In this document: positions 16,966 to 25,387 of the stretch, one piece after another | Numbering within the stretch: position 1 is the stretch's first letter | Layout: each line of letters starts with the position of its first letter | Assembly: GCF_017948245.1 (NCBI RefSeq) | Contig: NZ_CP072865.1 | Span: 1,327,501-1,391,500 of the forward strand | Direction: 5' to 3' | From: Rhizobium sp. NLR16a | Lineage (GTDB): Bacteria > Pseudomonadota > Alphaproteobacteria > Rhizobiales > Rhizobiaceae | Length of the DNA: 64,000 bases | The notes under the pieces: model-generated | Database searches by the model: none | Seen by the model: only the letters and a program-made list of their open reading frames with translations | What the model was told of the DNA's origin: nothing | Translations under genes and position numbers: made by a program

Positions 16966-17251
16966 TGTCCCCTTACTCGCGCTCATAGTTAGACGGTTGC
17001 ATTGAAGTAGCGTCAAACGGCAATTGAAAGACTATCGTAGTTCTTTTTTGGCGAGGAAGAAAGCGGAGTTGACCGACTCCATGCGCGGCCGGTCGCGAGG
17101 GTAATATCATAGTGTATTCATATTGCTGCATCGCTTTCCTGCGATATCGAATCCGCTCGTTTGCAAAGTGAGTCATTGTCATCTCAGCAACTTCAAGTGA
17201 GGTGGCGCAGGCGGCGTTGACCTTGGCTCTCGCTGGGCCTAGATCAACAAA

Positions 17252-18091
17252 ATGTCGAATAGTTTATTCTCCCATTTGCCGGCGTTGGAGCCGGGCAGCG
17301 TCTGGCTCGTCGGGGCCGGTCCGGGTGATCCGGGCCTGCTGACGCTCTTGGCCGCCAGGGGGCTCGCCGAGGCTGATGTGATCGTCCACGACGCGTTGGT
17401 CAATGAGGACTGCCTGAGGCTCGCGCACCCCGGCGCCGAACTCGAATATGCCGGCAAACGCGGCGGCAAACCCTCGGCCAAGCAGCGGGATATTTCGTTG
17501 CGCCTGGTGGAACTGGCGCGCGCCGGCAAGCGGGTGCTGCGGCTGAAGGGGGGCGATCCCTTCGTCTTCGGGCGCGGCGGCGAGGAGGCGCTGACGCTGG
17601 TCGAGCACAATATTCCGTTCCGCATAGTGCCGGGCATCACTGCCGGTATCGGCGGGCTTGCCTATGCCGGCATTCCGGTGACGCATCGCGAGATCAATCA
17701 TGCGGTGACGTTTCTGACCGGCCATGATTCCTCCGGCATCGTGCCGGACAGGATCGACTGGGAAGCGATCGGCAAGGGTTCGCCGGTGATCGTCATGTAC
17801 ATGGCGATGAAGCACATCGCCCAGATCAGCGCCAAACTCATTGCTTCGGGCCGCTCGCCATCCGAGCCCGTGGCTTTCGTCTGCAATGCGGCGACCGGCG
17901 CGCAGCAGGTGCTGGAGACGACGCTCGGGCAAGCGACCGAGGCTGTTACCGCCTCCCGGCTCGAGCCGCCGGCGGTGGTCGTCATCGGCGAGGTGGTGCG
18001 GCTCCGAGCCTCGCTCGATTGGCTCGGCGCTCTCGCCGGACGACGGCTGCAGCCGTATCCGTTCCGCCAGTCCGGCCAGGTGCTGGCATGA
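17252..18091 (+). CDS. cobA: Uroporphyrinogen-III C-methyltransferase (SUMT)
   Basis: CobA methylates uroporphyrinogen III at C2 and C7 with S-adenosylmethionine to give precorrin-2, the entry into cobalamin (and siroheme). The family motifs VWLVGAGPGDPGLLTL (residues 17-32), GKRGGKPSAKQ, LRLKGGDPFVFGRGGEE and the C-terminal VFVCNAATGAQQ-like sequence are all present, and 279 residues is the usual length. Its stop overlaps the cobB start as ATGA, placing it at the head of cobA-cobB-cobC-cobD. No riboswitch signature was found in the 235 bp upstream. Confidence 0.97.
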   Translation: MSNSLFSHLPALEPGSVWLVGAGPGDPGLLTLLAARGLAEADVIVHDALVNEDCLRLAHPGAELEYAGKRGGKPSAKQRDISLRLVELARAGKRVLRLKGGDPFVFGRGGEEALTLVEHNIPFRIVPGITAGIGGLAYAGIPVTHREINHAVTFLTGHDSSGIVPDRIDWEAIGKGSPVIVMYMAMKHIAQISAKLIASGRSPSEPVAFVCNAATGAQQVLETTLGQATEAVTASRLEPPAVVVIGEVVRLRASLDWLGALAGRRLQPYPFRQSGQVLA

Positions 18092-19395
18092 GCGGCCTCC
18101 TGATCGCAGCTCCTTCTTCCGGCGTCGGCAAGACGACGGTGACGCTCGGCCTGCTCAGAGCCTTGCGTCGGCGCGGCATCGCGATCGCGCCCGGCAAGGC
18201 CGGCCCCGACTATATTGATCCCGCCTTCCATGCGGCGGCAAGCGGCACGCCCTGCCTGAACTTCGACCCCTGGGCGATGCGGCCGGAGCTGATCTCGGCC
18301 AATGCGACGCTGCACCGCTCCGGCGACCGCATTCTCGTCGTTGAGGCGATGATGGGGCTGTTCGACGGAGCGGCCGACGGGAAGGGGACGGCAGCGGATC
18401 TGGCCGCCCAGCTCGGCCTTTCCGTGGTGCTGGTCATCGACGCTTCGCGCATGTCGCAATCGGTCGCGCCGCTAGTAGCGGGTTTTGCCGGTTTCCGCGC
18501 GGATGTTCGCGTTGCCGGCGTCATCCTCAACAAGGTCGGCAGCGAACGGCACGAGGCGATGCTGCGTCAGGCGCTCGAGGCGATTCGGATGCCGGTGATC
18601 GCCGTGATCGGCACCGACGAGGCGCTTGTCCTGCCGAATCGCCATCTCGGCCTTGTTCAGGCCGGTGAGCATGCAAGCCTCGAAGATTTCATCGAGCATG
18701 CGGCGGATGCCGTCTCCGAGGAATGCAATTTCGAGTTTCTGCTGCGCATCGCCAGGCAGGGCCTCAACCGGCCGTCGGCTGCCAATATCGATCGCCTGCC
18801 GCCACTCGGCAGTCGCATTGCGGTGGCCCGTGATATCGCTTTCGCCTTTTCCTATGAGCATATGCTGCTTGGCTGGCGGCGGCGGGGGGCTGCGATTTCC
18901 TTCTTCTCGCCGCTCGCCGACGAGGCGCCCGCTGCCGATGCTGATGCGATCTATCTGCCTGGCGGTTATCCCGAACTGCATGCCGGAACGCTCTCCCAGG
19001 CGTCGAATTTTCGCGCAGGCCTTCTCGATGCGGCGGCGCGCGGCATCCGGATCTATGGCGAGTGCGGCGGCTACATGGTGCTCGGCGATGGGCTGATCGA
19101 CGCAGAGGGCATCCGTCACGAGATGCTCGGTCTGCTGCCCGTTGTCACCAGCTATGCCGCGCGAAAACGCCATCTCGGTTATCGCCACGTCATGCCGCTC
19201 GACGGCGCGATCTTTCAGCGAGCGATGACGGCGCATGAATTCCACTATTCCACCCTCATCTCCGAAGGCGAGGGCGAACGGCTGTTTCAGGTCCGAGATG
19301 CGCTCGGAACCGATCTTGGCCCGGCGGGGCTCCGGCGCGGGCAGGTGGCGGGTTCCTACATGCATCTGATCGATCTTGCCGGGATTGCCGCGTGA
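18088..19395 (+). CDS. cobB: Cobyrinate (hydrogenobyrinate) a,c-diamide synthase
   Basis: CobB amidates the a and c carboxylates of hydrogenobyrinic acid using glutamine and ATP, preparing the substrate of the cobalt chelatase. The N-terminal ATPase motif APSSGVGKTTVTLGLLRAL is at residues 7-25, AGPDYIDPAFH follows, and the C-terminal glutaminase nucleophile lies in YGECGGYMVLGDG with a histidine in YMHL near the end. The 435-residue length is normal. The chosen ATG at 18088 forms an ATGA overlap with cobA; a longer in-frame start inside cobA is unlikely. Confidence 0.97.
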   Translation: MSGLLIAAPSSGVGKTTVTLGLLRALRRRGIAIAPGKAGPDYIDPAFHAAASGTPCLNFDPWAMRPELISANATLHRSGDRILVVEAMMGLFDGAADGKGTAADLAAQLGLSVVLVIDASRMSQSVAPLVAGFAGFRADVRVAGVILNKVGSERHEAMLRQALEAIRMPVIAVIGTDEALVLPNRHLGLVQAGEHASLEDFIEHAADAVSEECNFEFLLRIARQGLNRPSAANIDRLPPLGSRIAVARDIAFAFSYEHMLLGWRRRGAAISFFSPLADEAPAADADAIYLPGGYPELHAGTLSQASNFRAGLLDAAARGIRIYGECGGYMVLGDGLIDAEGIRHEMLGLLPVVTSYAARKRHLGYRHVMPLDGAIFQRAMTAHEFHYSTLISEGEGERLFQVRDALGTDLGPAGLRRGQVAGSYMHLIDLAGIAA

Positions 19396-20399
19396 GCGCG
19401 CCGATCGTCCATGGTGGCGGAGTCACTGCCGCTGCTGCCGCCTTTGGCGGCAGGCCGGAGGACTGGCTCGACCTTTCCACCGGGATCAATCCGTGCCCGG
19501 CTGCCCTGCCGGAAATCCCTGCAAGGGCTTGGCACCGCCTGCCGGACAGCCATCTGGCCGAAGAGGCAAGGTGGGCGGCGCGCGATTACTATGGGAGCGG
19601 CGAGATCCTGCCGCTGCCGGTGCCCGGCACGCAATCGGTGATCCAACTTCTGCCGCGGTTGCTGACAAAGGATGAGGGCGCCAGGGTCGCCGTCGTGGCG
19701 CCGACCTATGGCGAGTATGCGCACGCTTTTAATTCAGCCGGTTTTGCCGTCGATACCGTCGGTCATGTCGCTGCGATCGGAGTTGAGCATCGGCTTGCGG
19801 TCGTTGTCAATCCGAACAATCCCGATGGGCTGACATGGCCCGTGGAAACGCTGATTGGCCTGCATGACAGGATGAAGGCGGTCAATGGACTTCTGGTTGT
19901 CGATGAAGCCTTCGGCGACGCCGATCCGGCACTCAGTCTCGCCGGCCACGCGCAGCGGCTCTCAAATCTGGTGATCTTCCGCTCCTTCGGCAAGTTTTTC
20001 GGGCTCGCCGGCCTTCGGCTCGGCTTTGCGATTGCGCGTGATGATATTCTCCAGCGTTTCGAGGGATGGCTCGGACCCTGGGCCGTGTCCGGGCCGGCGC
20101 TTTCGATAGCAGGCTCGCTGCTGCGTTCGGACGTTTCCCCCATCCGCCAGCTCATCGATGAACGCGGCGTCGGGCTTCATGCGGTGCTGACCGGGCTCGG
20201 GCTGCAGATCGCAGGGGGAACGGCGTTGTTTTCCCTTGTCGACGATGCCAGAGCGAGCGACATTTACACGCATCTCTGCCGGCATCATATTCTCGTCCGC
20301 AAGTTCGACTATGCGCCCGGATGGCTGCGTTTCGGGCTGACGCCTGATCCGGCGGCGGACCGGAGGCTTGGCGAAGTCCTTCAGAGATTTGAGCGATGA
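19392..20399 (+). CDS. cobC: L-threonine-O-3-phosphate decarboxylase CobC
   Basis: A fold-type I PLP enzyme of 335 residues that supplies (R)-1-amino-2-propanol phosphate for the nucleotide loop. Visible features are DLSTGINPCP near residue 24, NPNNPDG near residue 140, VVDEAFGDADPALS and the PLP lysine in RSFGKFFGLAGLRLGFA. The C-terminus RKFDYAPGWLRFGL is family-typical. The GTG start at 19392 overlaps the cobB stop, and its own stop overlaps cobD as ATGA, so cobA-B-C-D are tightly coupled. Confidence 0.95.
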   Translation: MSAPIVHGGGVTAAAAAFGGRPEDWLDLSTGINPCPAALPEIPARAWHRLPDSHLAEEARWAARDYYGSGEILPLPVPGTQSVIQLLPRLLTKDEGARVAVVAPTYGEYAHAFNSAGFAVDTVGHVAAIGVEHRLAVVVNPNNPDGLTWPVETLIGLHDRMKAVNGLLVVDEAFGDADPALSLAGHAQRLSNLVIFRSFGKFFGLAGLRLGFAIARDDILQRFEGWLGPWAVSGPALSIAGSLLRSDVSPIRQLIDERGVGLHAVLTGLGLQIAGGTALFSLVDDARASDIYTHLCRHHILVRKFDYAPGWLRFGLTPDPAADRRLGEVLQRFER

Positions 20400-21376
20400 C
20401 GATCGACCTAAACCTTCTCGTGCTGCTTCTGGCGCTGCTGCTCGACCGGATCGTCGGCGATCCGCAATGGCTCTGGTCGCGCGTGCCGCATCCCGTTGCG
20501 ATTTTCGGAGCGGTGATCTCCTATGCCGACCAGCAGCTCAATCCTTCAAGCCTCACGGGCCATCAACGGCGGATGAACGGCGTCGCCGCCATCGTAGCGC
20601 TGCTGTTGCTGGCCCTGGCGGCAGGCTTCGTGTTCAACCGGTTTTTCGCGCTGTTCGGCCTCGCCGGCATCCTGTTGGAGACCGGATTGGTGGCGATCTT
20701 CCTGGCGCAGAAGAGCCTTGCCGACCATGTCGCCGCCGTTGCCGTCGCCCTGCGTGAGGAGGGGCTTGTCGGTGGACGGGCGGCCGTTGCCCGCATTGTC
20801 GGGCGCGATCCCGAGACGCTGGATGAGCCGGCCGTCTGCCGCGCGGCGATCGAAAGCCTTGCCGAGAACTTCTCCGATGGCGTCGTCGCGCCGGCGATTT
20901 GGTATGCCATTTTCGGCATGCCAGGGCTTTTCGCCTACAAGATGCTGAACACGGCCGATTCGATGATCGGCCATAGATCGGAAAAATACATCGATTTCGG
21001 CTGGGCGGCCGCTCGGCTCGACGATGTCGCCAACTGGCCGGCCGCGCGCCTCTCCATCCTGCTGATTGCTGCAGGCGCCTGGATCCGGCGCGGCACCAGC
21101 GCCTGCCGCGAGGCGATCCGGGTAGCGATGCGCGACGGCGGCTTGCACCGTTCGCCGAATTCCGGCCGTCCGGAAGCGGCAATGGCGGGTGCGCTGAATG
21201 TCCAGCTTGCCGGACCGCGCATCTACGGCGGCGTGCTCGTTACCGAACCGATGATCAACAATCCCGGGCGCGATGTCGCGACATCCGGCGACATCGAGGA
21301 CGGTGTCTCCGTTTATCAGGCGAGTTGCATGGTGCTTGCCGGCATCACGTTCGGATTGTTTTTGTGCTTCCTGTGA
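20396..21376 (+). CDS. cobD: Adenosylcobinamide-phosphate synthase CobD (CbiB)
   Basis: This integral membrane protein attaches aminopropanol (phosphate) to adenosylcobyric acid. It has four to five hydrophobic segments and the CbiB motifs LLLDRIVGDPQWLWSRVPHP (residues 13-32), ARIVGRDPETLDEPAVCRA, ESLAENFSDGVVAPAIWY, YKMLNTADSMIGH and the C-terminal region HRSPNSGRPEAAMAGAL. Length 326 is normal. It is the last gene of the cobABCD unit, 92 bp before a small zinc-ribbon gene. Confidence 0.96.
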   Translation: MTIDLNLLVLLLALLLDRIVGDPQWLWSRVPHPVAIFGAVISYADQQLNPSSLTGHQRRMNGVAAIVALLLLALAAGFVFNRFFALFGLAGILLETGLVAIFLAQKSLADHVAAVAVALREEGLVGGRAAVARIVGRDPETLDEPAVCRAAIESLAENFSDGVVAPAIWYAIFGMPGLFAYKMLNTADSMIGHRSEKYIDFGWAAARLDDVANWPAARLSILLIAAGAWIRRGTSACREAIRVAMRDGGLHRSPNSGRPEAAMAGALNVQLAGPRIYGGVLVTEPMINNPGRDVATSGDIEDGVSVYQASCMVLAGITFGLFLCFL

Positions 21377-21468
21377 GGGGCTTGCGCCATAGCTCACCCC
21401 CCGGTGGACAGTCACGCCGCAAACGTTTATGCGAAACGCCTCAAATCCATCAGACCGGAAGCAGAGCG

Positions 21469-21669
21469 ATGACAGTTCAGGTTGAACTACCGTGCCCGAA
21501 GTGCAAAAGCACCAAAATGAAATTCGAGCGTCCCGAGATCCGGGAGACGGACATCATAAGCTGCGCGGCCTGCGGCCATAATCTCGGCACCATGGCCTCC
21601 ATCCGCGAAAGGATGAACAAGGCCTATCAGCAACTCAAGCAGAGGCCGGCGGGGCGCAAGCTTCAGTGA
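21469..21669 (+). CDS. Small zinc-ribbon protein
   Basis: A 66-residue protein with two CxxC knuckles, CPKC near residue 8 and CAAC near residue 34, spaced as in a zinc ribbon, followed by a basic helix (MASIRERMNKAYQQLKQRPAG). No catalytic residues are evident; nucleic-acid or protein binding is plausible but unproven. The ATG at 21469 directly precedes a Val-Glu-rich strand leading into the first knuckle. A longer open frame reaching into cobD is ignored because it adds only non-conserved sequence. It may be co-transcribed with cobD. Confidence 0.75.
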   Translation: MTVQVELPCPKCKSTKMKFERPEIRETDIISCAACGHNLGTMASIRERMNKAYQQLKQRPAGRKLQ

Positions 21670-21818
21670 GGGGAGCGGCCGTCCTGCGGCGCTTAAACCG
21701 GTCATTGCCCTGTTAGAATTGTGATTACCATTCGGGTTAAAGCTATGTAATCAAGTATCGTCGTAGTCTCTCTGTCGTGAGGGCGCAATCAAATGCGCGG
21801 GTGCGAAGAGGGATTATC

Positions 21819-22247
21819 ATGAAGACGATTTTTGCCGCCGCGGCGGCAAGCTTATTACTGCAGTTTTCTCCGGCTGCGGCTGAGGCAGCAGCGCTGGTTG
21901 CCAATATCAGCATCGGCAAGCAGACGATGACCGTCACCGAGAACGGCTTCGTCAAATATCGCTGGAAGGTTTCCACCGCGCGCAATGGTTATGTCACGCC
22001 CACCGGCTCCTGGAACGCCAAATGGCTGTCGCGCGATCATCGCTCGCGCAAGTACGACAATGCGCCGATGCCTTACGCCGTATTTTTCAACGGCGGTTAC
22101 GCCGTTCACGCCACCTTCGATCTGAAGCGTCTCGGCACACCGGCCTCGCATGGCTGCGTTCGCCTGCATCCTGACAATGCGGCCGAGTTCTTCTCATTGA
22201 CGCGGCAGGCGGGTCTTGCCAATACCCGCGTCGTCATCACGCGCTGA
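21819..22247 (+). CDS. L,D-transpeptidase (ErfK/YbiS/YkuD family)
   Basis: A 142-residue secreted protein: residues 1-22 form a signal peptide (MKTIFAAAAASLLLQF then an Ala-rich cleavage region), and the rest is a single YkuD domain. The catalytic signature lies in HATFDLKRLGTPASHGCVRL, with the conserved His and the SHGC nucleophile Cys. Such enzymes make 3-3 crosslinks in peptidoglycan or attach proteins to it. The compact size suggests no extra LysM or binding domain. GAAGAGGG precedes the ATG at a good distance. It converges with fnrN. Confidence 0.93.
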   Translation: MKTIFAAAAASLLLQFSPAAAEAAALVANISIGKQTMTVTENGFVKYRWKVSTARNGYVTPTGSWNAKWLSRDHRSRKYDNAPMPYAVFFNGGYAVHATFDLKRLGTPASHGCVRLHPDNAAEFFSLTRQAGLANTRVVITR

Positions 22248-22261
22248 TCCCGGATCAGCGC
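22241..22261. terminator. Palindrome between convergent L,D-transpeptidase and fnrN genes
   Basis: GCGCTGATCC and GGATCAGCGC are perfect complements separated by one base and overlap the L,D-transpeptidase stop codon. In RNA this could form a hairpin with a slightly larger loop and act on both converging transcripts. No T tract follows, so an intrinsic terminator function is weakly supported. Confidence 0.35.
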
Positions 22262-22289
22262 CTGACTCCGAATGCGACGTCTGATCCTG

Positions 22290-23009
22290 TTACGCGCTGA
22301 TTCTTTCCAGTTCATCCAGATCGGGAACGACGATATGTCTGGAGTTCTCGATCAGGATAACACCCCGCTTGCGCAGCCTGGTCATCTGCCGGCTGACGGT
22401 TTCGATCGTCAGCCCGAGAAAATCGGCGATCTCGGCGCGCGATAACGGCAGATCGAAGGCGGTGCTGATCGCGGTTTGCGGCTCGGCATGGGTCGCGATG
22501 AGGTGGAGCAGGCTTGCAACCTTCTCTTCCGCCGTGCGGCGGCCGAGCGTCAGCATCCATTCGCGCGCGGCGTCGAGCTCGTTGAGCGCCTGATCGTGCA
22601 GCCTGCGCTGCAGCTCCGGCGTCTCCGCGATCATGCGGTCGAGCAGGTTGCGCGGGAAGACACAAATTTCGGCGTCGGTTGCCGCCTCCGCCGACAGTGT
22701 GCTTTCGCGCACGAAGGGTCTGCCGACGAAATCGGGAGCGAACTGCAGGCCGACGATTTGCTGGCGTCCGTCCGGCATCATCTTGCAGAGCTTCACCACG
22801 CCGCGCATGATGTTCGAATAAAACGAACTTTCCGATCCTTGCGCAATGATCTCCGAGCCGGCCTCGATCTTGCGGCGCAGGGAGTGGCGGTTGAGCTCCT
22901 TCAACTGAGCGTTCGACAGGGCGCCGCAGACGACGCCGTGCCGCGCCTGACAGGAACGACATGCGACGGGCGTGCCTGTCTCGAAAATCTCGCTGCTGGC
23001 AACGTCCAT
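22290..23009 (-). CDS. fnrN: FNR-type oxygen-responsive regulator FnrN
   Basis: A CRP/FNR-family activator of microaerobic genes. It keeps cysteines for an oxygen-labile iron-sulfur cluster, at residues 17, 20, 28 and about 116, unlike FixK, which lacks the N-terminal set. A cNMP-like beta roll is followed by the HTH SRAEIADFLGLTIETVSRQM (about residues 185-204) with the E..SR residues that read TTGAT half-sites. The 239-residue length matches rhizobial FnrN. Two anaeroboxes lie 62 and 93 bp upstream, implying autoregulation. In symbiotic rhizobia FnrN drives fixNOQP and related genes. Confidence 0.93.
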   Translation of the reverse strand: MDVASSEIFETGTPVACRSCQARHGVVCGALSNAQLKELNRHSLRRKIEAGSEIIAQGSESSFYSNIMRGVVKLCKMMPDGRQQIVGLQFAPDFVGRPFVRESTLSAEAATDAEICVFPRNLLDRMIAETPELQRRLHDQALNELDAAREWMLTLGRRTAEEKVASLLHLIATHAEPQTAISTAFDLPLSRAEIADFLGLTIETVSRQMTRLRKRGVILIENSRHIVVPDLDELERISA

Positions 23010-23070
23010 CGTCGGGATCCTTCAAAAAGCCGGACACGTGGAACGCAATCGCAATTCCTTCCAGCGCGGC

Positions 23071-23084
23071 TTGATGATTATCAA
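23071..23084. promoter_or_regulatory. Anaerobox (FNR site), proximal to fnrN
   Basis: TTGATGATTATCAA is a perfect TTGAT-N4-ATCAA FNR/FixK site, 62 bp upstream of the fnrN start. In R. leguminosarum a site in this position is known to mediate repression of fnrN by its own product. Confidence 0.9.
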
Positions 23085-23101
23085 ATGCCAGCGCGCATAA
23101 T

Positions 23102-23115
23102 TTGATTCAGATCAA
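23102..23115. promoter_or_regulatory. Anaerobox (FNR site), distal to fnrN
   Basis: TTGATTCAGATCAA is a second perfect TTGAT-N4-ATCAA site, 93 bp upstream of fnrN and 17 bp from the first. The distal site of such pairs is known to activate fnrN under low oxygen. It also lies about 180 bp before acpXL on the other strand, so an effect there cannot be excluded. Confidence 0.9.
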
Positions 23116-23296
23116 AGACCGGTGCGGATGTTGGACAGCCGCATCCTGTTTTCGGCGCCTGCACTCACCGGTGTTCCATTGCTGTTTAGGCAACACCTTA
23201 TTGTCAATTTGCCGTAACGCCCGGACGAAAGCATTGGCTTTTGAAAAGGATTTGCCTATGAGGGGGTTTAAATCGTCATTTCATGAGGTACAGCGC

Positions 23297-23575
23297 GTGA
23301 CCGCTACATTCGATAAAGTTGCCGACATTATTGCAGAAACCAGCGAGATCGATCGCGCCACGATCACGCCGGAGAGCCATACGATCGACGACCTCGGTAT
23401 CGACAGCCTCGATTTCCTCGACATCGTCTTTGCGATCGACAAGGAATTCGGCATCAAGATTCCGCTCGAAAAGTGGACGCAGGAGGTCAATGAAGGCAAG
23501 GTTTCTACGGAAGAATATTTCGTGCTGAAGAACCTCTGCGCCAAAATCGACGAGCTCAAAGCGGCCAAGGCCTGA
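23297..23575 (+). CDS. acpXL: Acyl carrier protein AcpXL
   Basis: AcpXL carries the growing 27-hydroxyoctacosanoyl chain that is placed on rhizobial lipid A. The 92-residue protein has the phosphopantetheine site in [15 protein letters not shown] and the long ACP of this subclass, ending [11 protein letters not shown]. The start is GTG at 23297, with GAGG ten bases upstream; the longer open frame to the left is not ACP-like. It heads the acpXL-fabZXL-fabF2XL-fabF1XL-adh2XL-lpxXL cluster. It is separated from fabZXL by 117 bp containing a hairpin, which may let acpXL be made in excess. Confidence 0.96.
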
Positions 23576-23603
23576 GCGACACACCAGTCTTTTTTGAACG
23601 CCC

Positions 23604-23634
23604 TGCCGCCCTGAGTATGGCGGCCGGGCGGTTT
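23604..23634 (+). terminator. Hairpin between acpXL and fabZXL
   Basis: GCCGCC and GGCGGC, followed by a further GGGCGG and TTTCGTT, can form a GC-rich stem about 30 bp after the acpXL stop. It could be a partial terminator or a stabilising 3' structure that sets the high acpXL to low fabZXL ratio. The T tract is short and alternative pairings exist. Confidence 0.4.
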
Positions 23635-23692
23635 CGTTCCTAATTAGGCGTCACCGGCGGGCGGATTTGGCCTGCCGGGCCGGAGGATCCGA

Positions 23693-24175
23693 ATGCTGCT
23701 GGAATATTTCCAGATGATTGACCGCGTCGAAGCGGTGGACCTGAAGAAGGGGACGCTTGCGGCGCGTTCCGTCGTACCGGCCAAGAGCCCCGTCTTCGAG
23801 GGCCATTTTCCCGGTATGCCGCTCGTTCCCGGCGTGCTCCTGATCGAGACCATGGCGCAGGCTTCCGGCATGCTGGTGCTTGCCGTGACCGACTTTGCCG
23901 CCATGCCCTTCCTGATGTCGGTCGACGGTGCCAAGATGCGCACCTTCGTCGAGCCGGAAGCCGTGCTCGATATCGAGGCGGTGCTGGAGCATGACGGGTC
24001 GGGTTTCGCGGTCACCAAGGCCAAGATCACCAGCGGCGGCAAGAAGGTCTGCGATGCGCAGCTGAAACTGCGCACCATGCCCTTCAGCGAAGTTCCGCTC
24101 GGCGATATCGTTAAAAAACGCGCCGGCGAGGTCGGGCTTCTCAAAGCGATCGCAGCGCAGGGAGTGGTTGGATGA
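23693..24175 (+). CDS. fabZXL: 3-hydroxyacyl-ACP dehydratase FabZXL
   Basis: A 160-residue hot-dog-fold dehydratase for the elongation cycle on AcpXL. The catalytic His38 is in FEGHFPGMPLVPGV, followed by the conserved Glu in LLIETMAQASG, as in FabZ. The insertion-rich C-terminal half is typical for the XL form and longer than housekeeping FabZ. CGGAGG stands six bases before the ATG at 23693. The stop overlaps the fabF2XL start as ATGA. Confidence 0.94.
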   Translation: MLLEYFQMIDRVEAVDLKKGTLAARSVVPAKSPVFEGHFPGMPLVPGVLLIETMAQASGMLVLAVTDFAAMPFLMSVDGAKMRTFVEPEAVLDIEAVLEHDGSGFAVTKAKITSGGKKVCDAQLKLRTMPFSEVPLGDIVKKRAGEVGLLKAIAAQGVVG

Positions 24176-25377
24176 GCAAGGCTGCAAACGACGTCGTCAT
24201 TTCAGGCGTCGGCATCGTTACCTGTCAGGGCGTCGGCAAGGAGGCGCATATCGCGCTGCTTTCGGCGGAGAGCGCGCCGAAGGCGATCGTCGAGACAGAG
24301 AAATTCAAACCCTATCCGGTGCATCCGCTGCCTGAGATCGACTGGTCGCAGCAGATCCCCAAGCGCGGCGACCAGCGCCAGATGGAGAACTGGCAGCGCA
24401 TCGGCGTCTTCGCCGCGGGTCTTGCGCTCGACGATGCCGGCTTCAAGGACAATATTGAGGCCTGCGGCACGATGGACATGATCGTGGCGGCCGGCGGCGG
24501 CGAGCGCGACATCAACGTCGACACGCTGATCGTCGACGAGGGCTTGAAGCGCAACGACCGCGAACTGCTGCTCAATGAGAAGCTGACGACGGAACTCAGG
24601 CCGACGCTATTCCTGGCGCAGCTTTCCAATCTGCTTGCTGGCAATATTTCCATCGTTCACAAGGTCACCGGCTCCTCGCGGACCTTCATGGGCGAAGAAG
24701 CGTCGGGCGTTTCCGCCGTCGAGACGGCGTTCTGGCGCATTCGCTCCGGCGAATCCACCCATGCGCTGGTTGGCGGCGCCTTTGCTGCCGAGCGCCCGGA
24801 TATGATCCTGCTTACCGAAGCGATCGGCGCGCACACGCGCGGCGAATGGGCGCCACTCTGGTCGCGCTCCGGCCTCGAGGGCGGCGGCATGATCACCGGT
24901 TCCGCCGGCGCCTTCCTGGTGCTGGAATCGCGCAAGCATGCGCAAGAACGCGGCGCGCATATTTATGCGACGATAAGCGCCGTTGAGGGCGATCGCGGCA
25001 ATCGCGCTGCCGGCAATTTCGAAGTGCGGATGGAACGGCTGCTGAAGCCTGCCGCCGAGCTGCCGGCAGAGAGCATGGCGATCTTCTCCGGTTCGACCGG
25101 CATGCACGAGATCGCCGCCCGCGAAAAGGCGGTGCTGGAACATCAGCTTCCGGGTGCGGCGATCCGCGGCTTCGGCGGCGTTTCCGGTCACACGATCGAG
25201 GCGCAATTCCCGCTGGGGCTGGCGCTCGCAGCCCTGGCCATCGATGCCAACGCAAAGGTTCCACCCTTCGACGCTGCCCATGAAGCGCCGATGAAGGCGG
25301 GCACCAAGGCGGCCGTCGTAACGACGGTCGGACACCAGCGCGGCGAGGGCGTCGCCGTTCTTTCCGCAGAGGCGTGA
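24172..25377 (+). CDS. fabF2XL: Beta-ketoacyl-ACP synthase-like protein FabF2XL lacking the active-site Cys
   Basis: A 401-residue thiolase-fold KAS II homologue in the very-long-chain acyl locus. Where FabF1XL has the nucleophile Cys178, this protein reads GEEASG with Glu176, and the HGT motif is replaced by SGSTGMHEI, although a second His remains in GVSGHTIEA. These changes resemble the chain-length factor (KS-beta) of type II polyketide synthases. I infer a non-catalytic partner that forms a heterodimer with FabF1XL and helps set the C26-C28 chain. The start overlaps fabZXL, and the gap to fabF1XL is 10 bp. Confidence 0.93.
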   Translation: MSKAANDVVISGVGIVTCQGVGKEAHIALLSAESAPKAIVETEKFKPYPVHPLPEIDWSQQIPKRGDQRQMENWQRIGVFAAGLALDDAGFKDNIEACGTMDMIVAAGGGERDINVDTLIVDEGLKRNDRELLLNEKLTTELRPTLFLAQLSNLLAGNISIVHKVTGSSRTFMGEEASGVSAVETAFWRIRSGESTHALVGGAFAAERPDMILLTEAIGAHTRGEWAPLWSRSGLEGGGMITGSAGAFLVLESRKHAQERGAHIYATISAVEGDRGNRAAGNFEVRMERLLKPAAELPAESMAIFSGSTGMHEIAAREKAVLEHQLPGAAIRGFGGVSGHTIEAQFPLGLALAALAIDANAKVPPFDAAHEAPMKAGTKAAVVTTVGHQRGEGVAVLSAEA

Positions 25378-25387
25378 GGAGAGAGAT

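Noticed and set aside
16973..17182. A 69-codon minus-strand frame upstream of the DUF805 gene
   Set aside because: No ribosome site and no recognisable sequence; it overlaps the start region of the DUF805 gene.
17017..17251. A cobalamin riboswitch before cobA
   Set aside because: No B12 box or GCCACTG block is present there; the only aptamer found is at 5720-6091.
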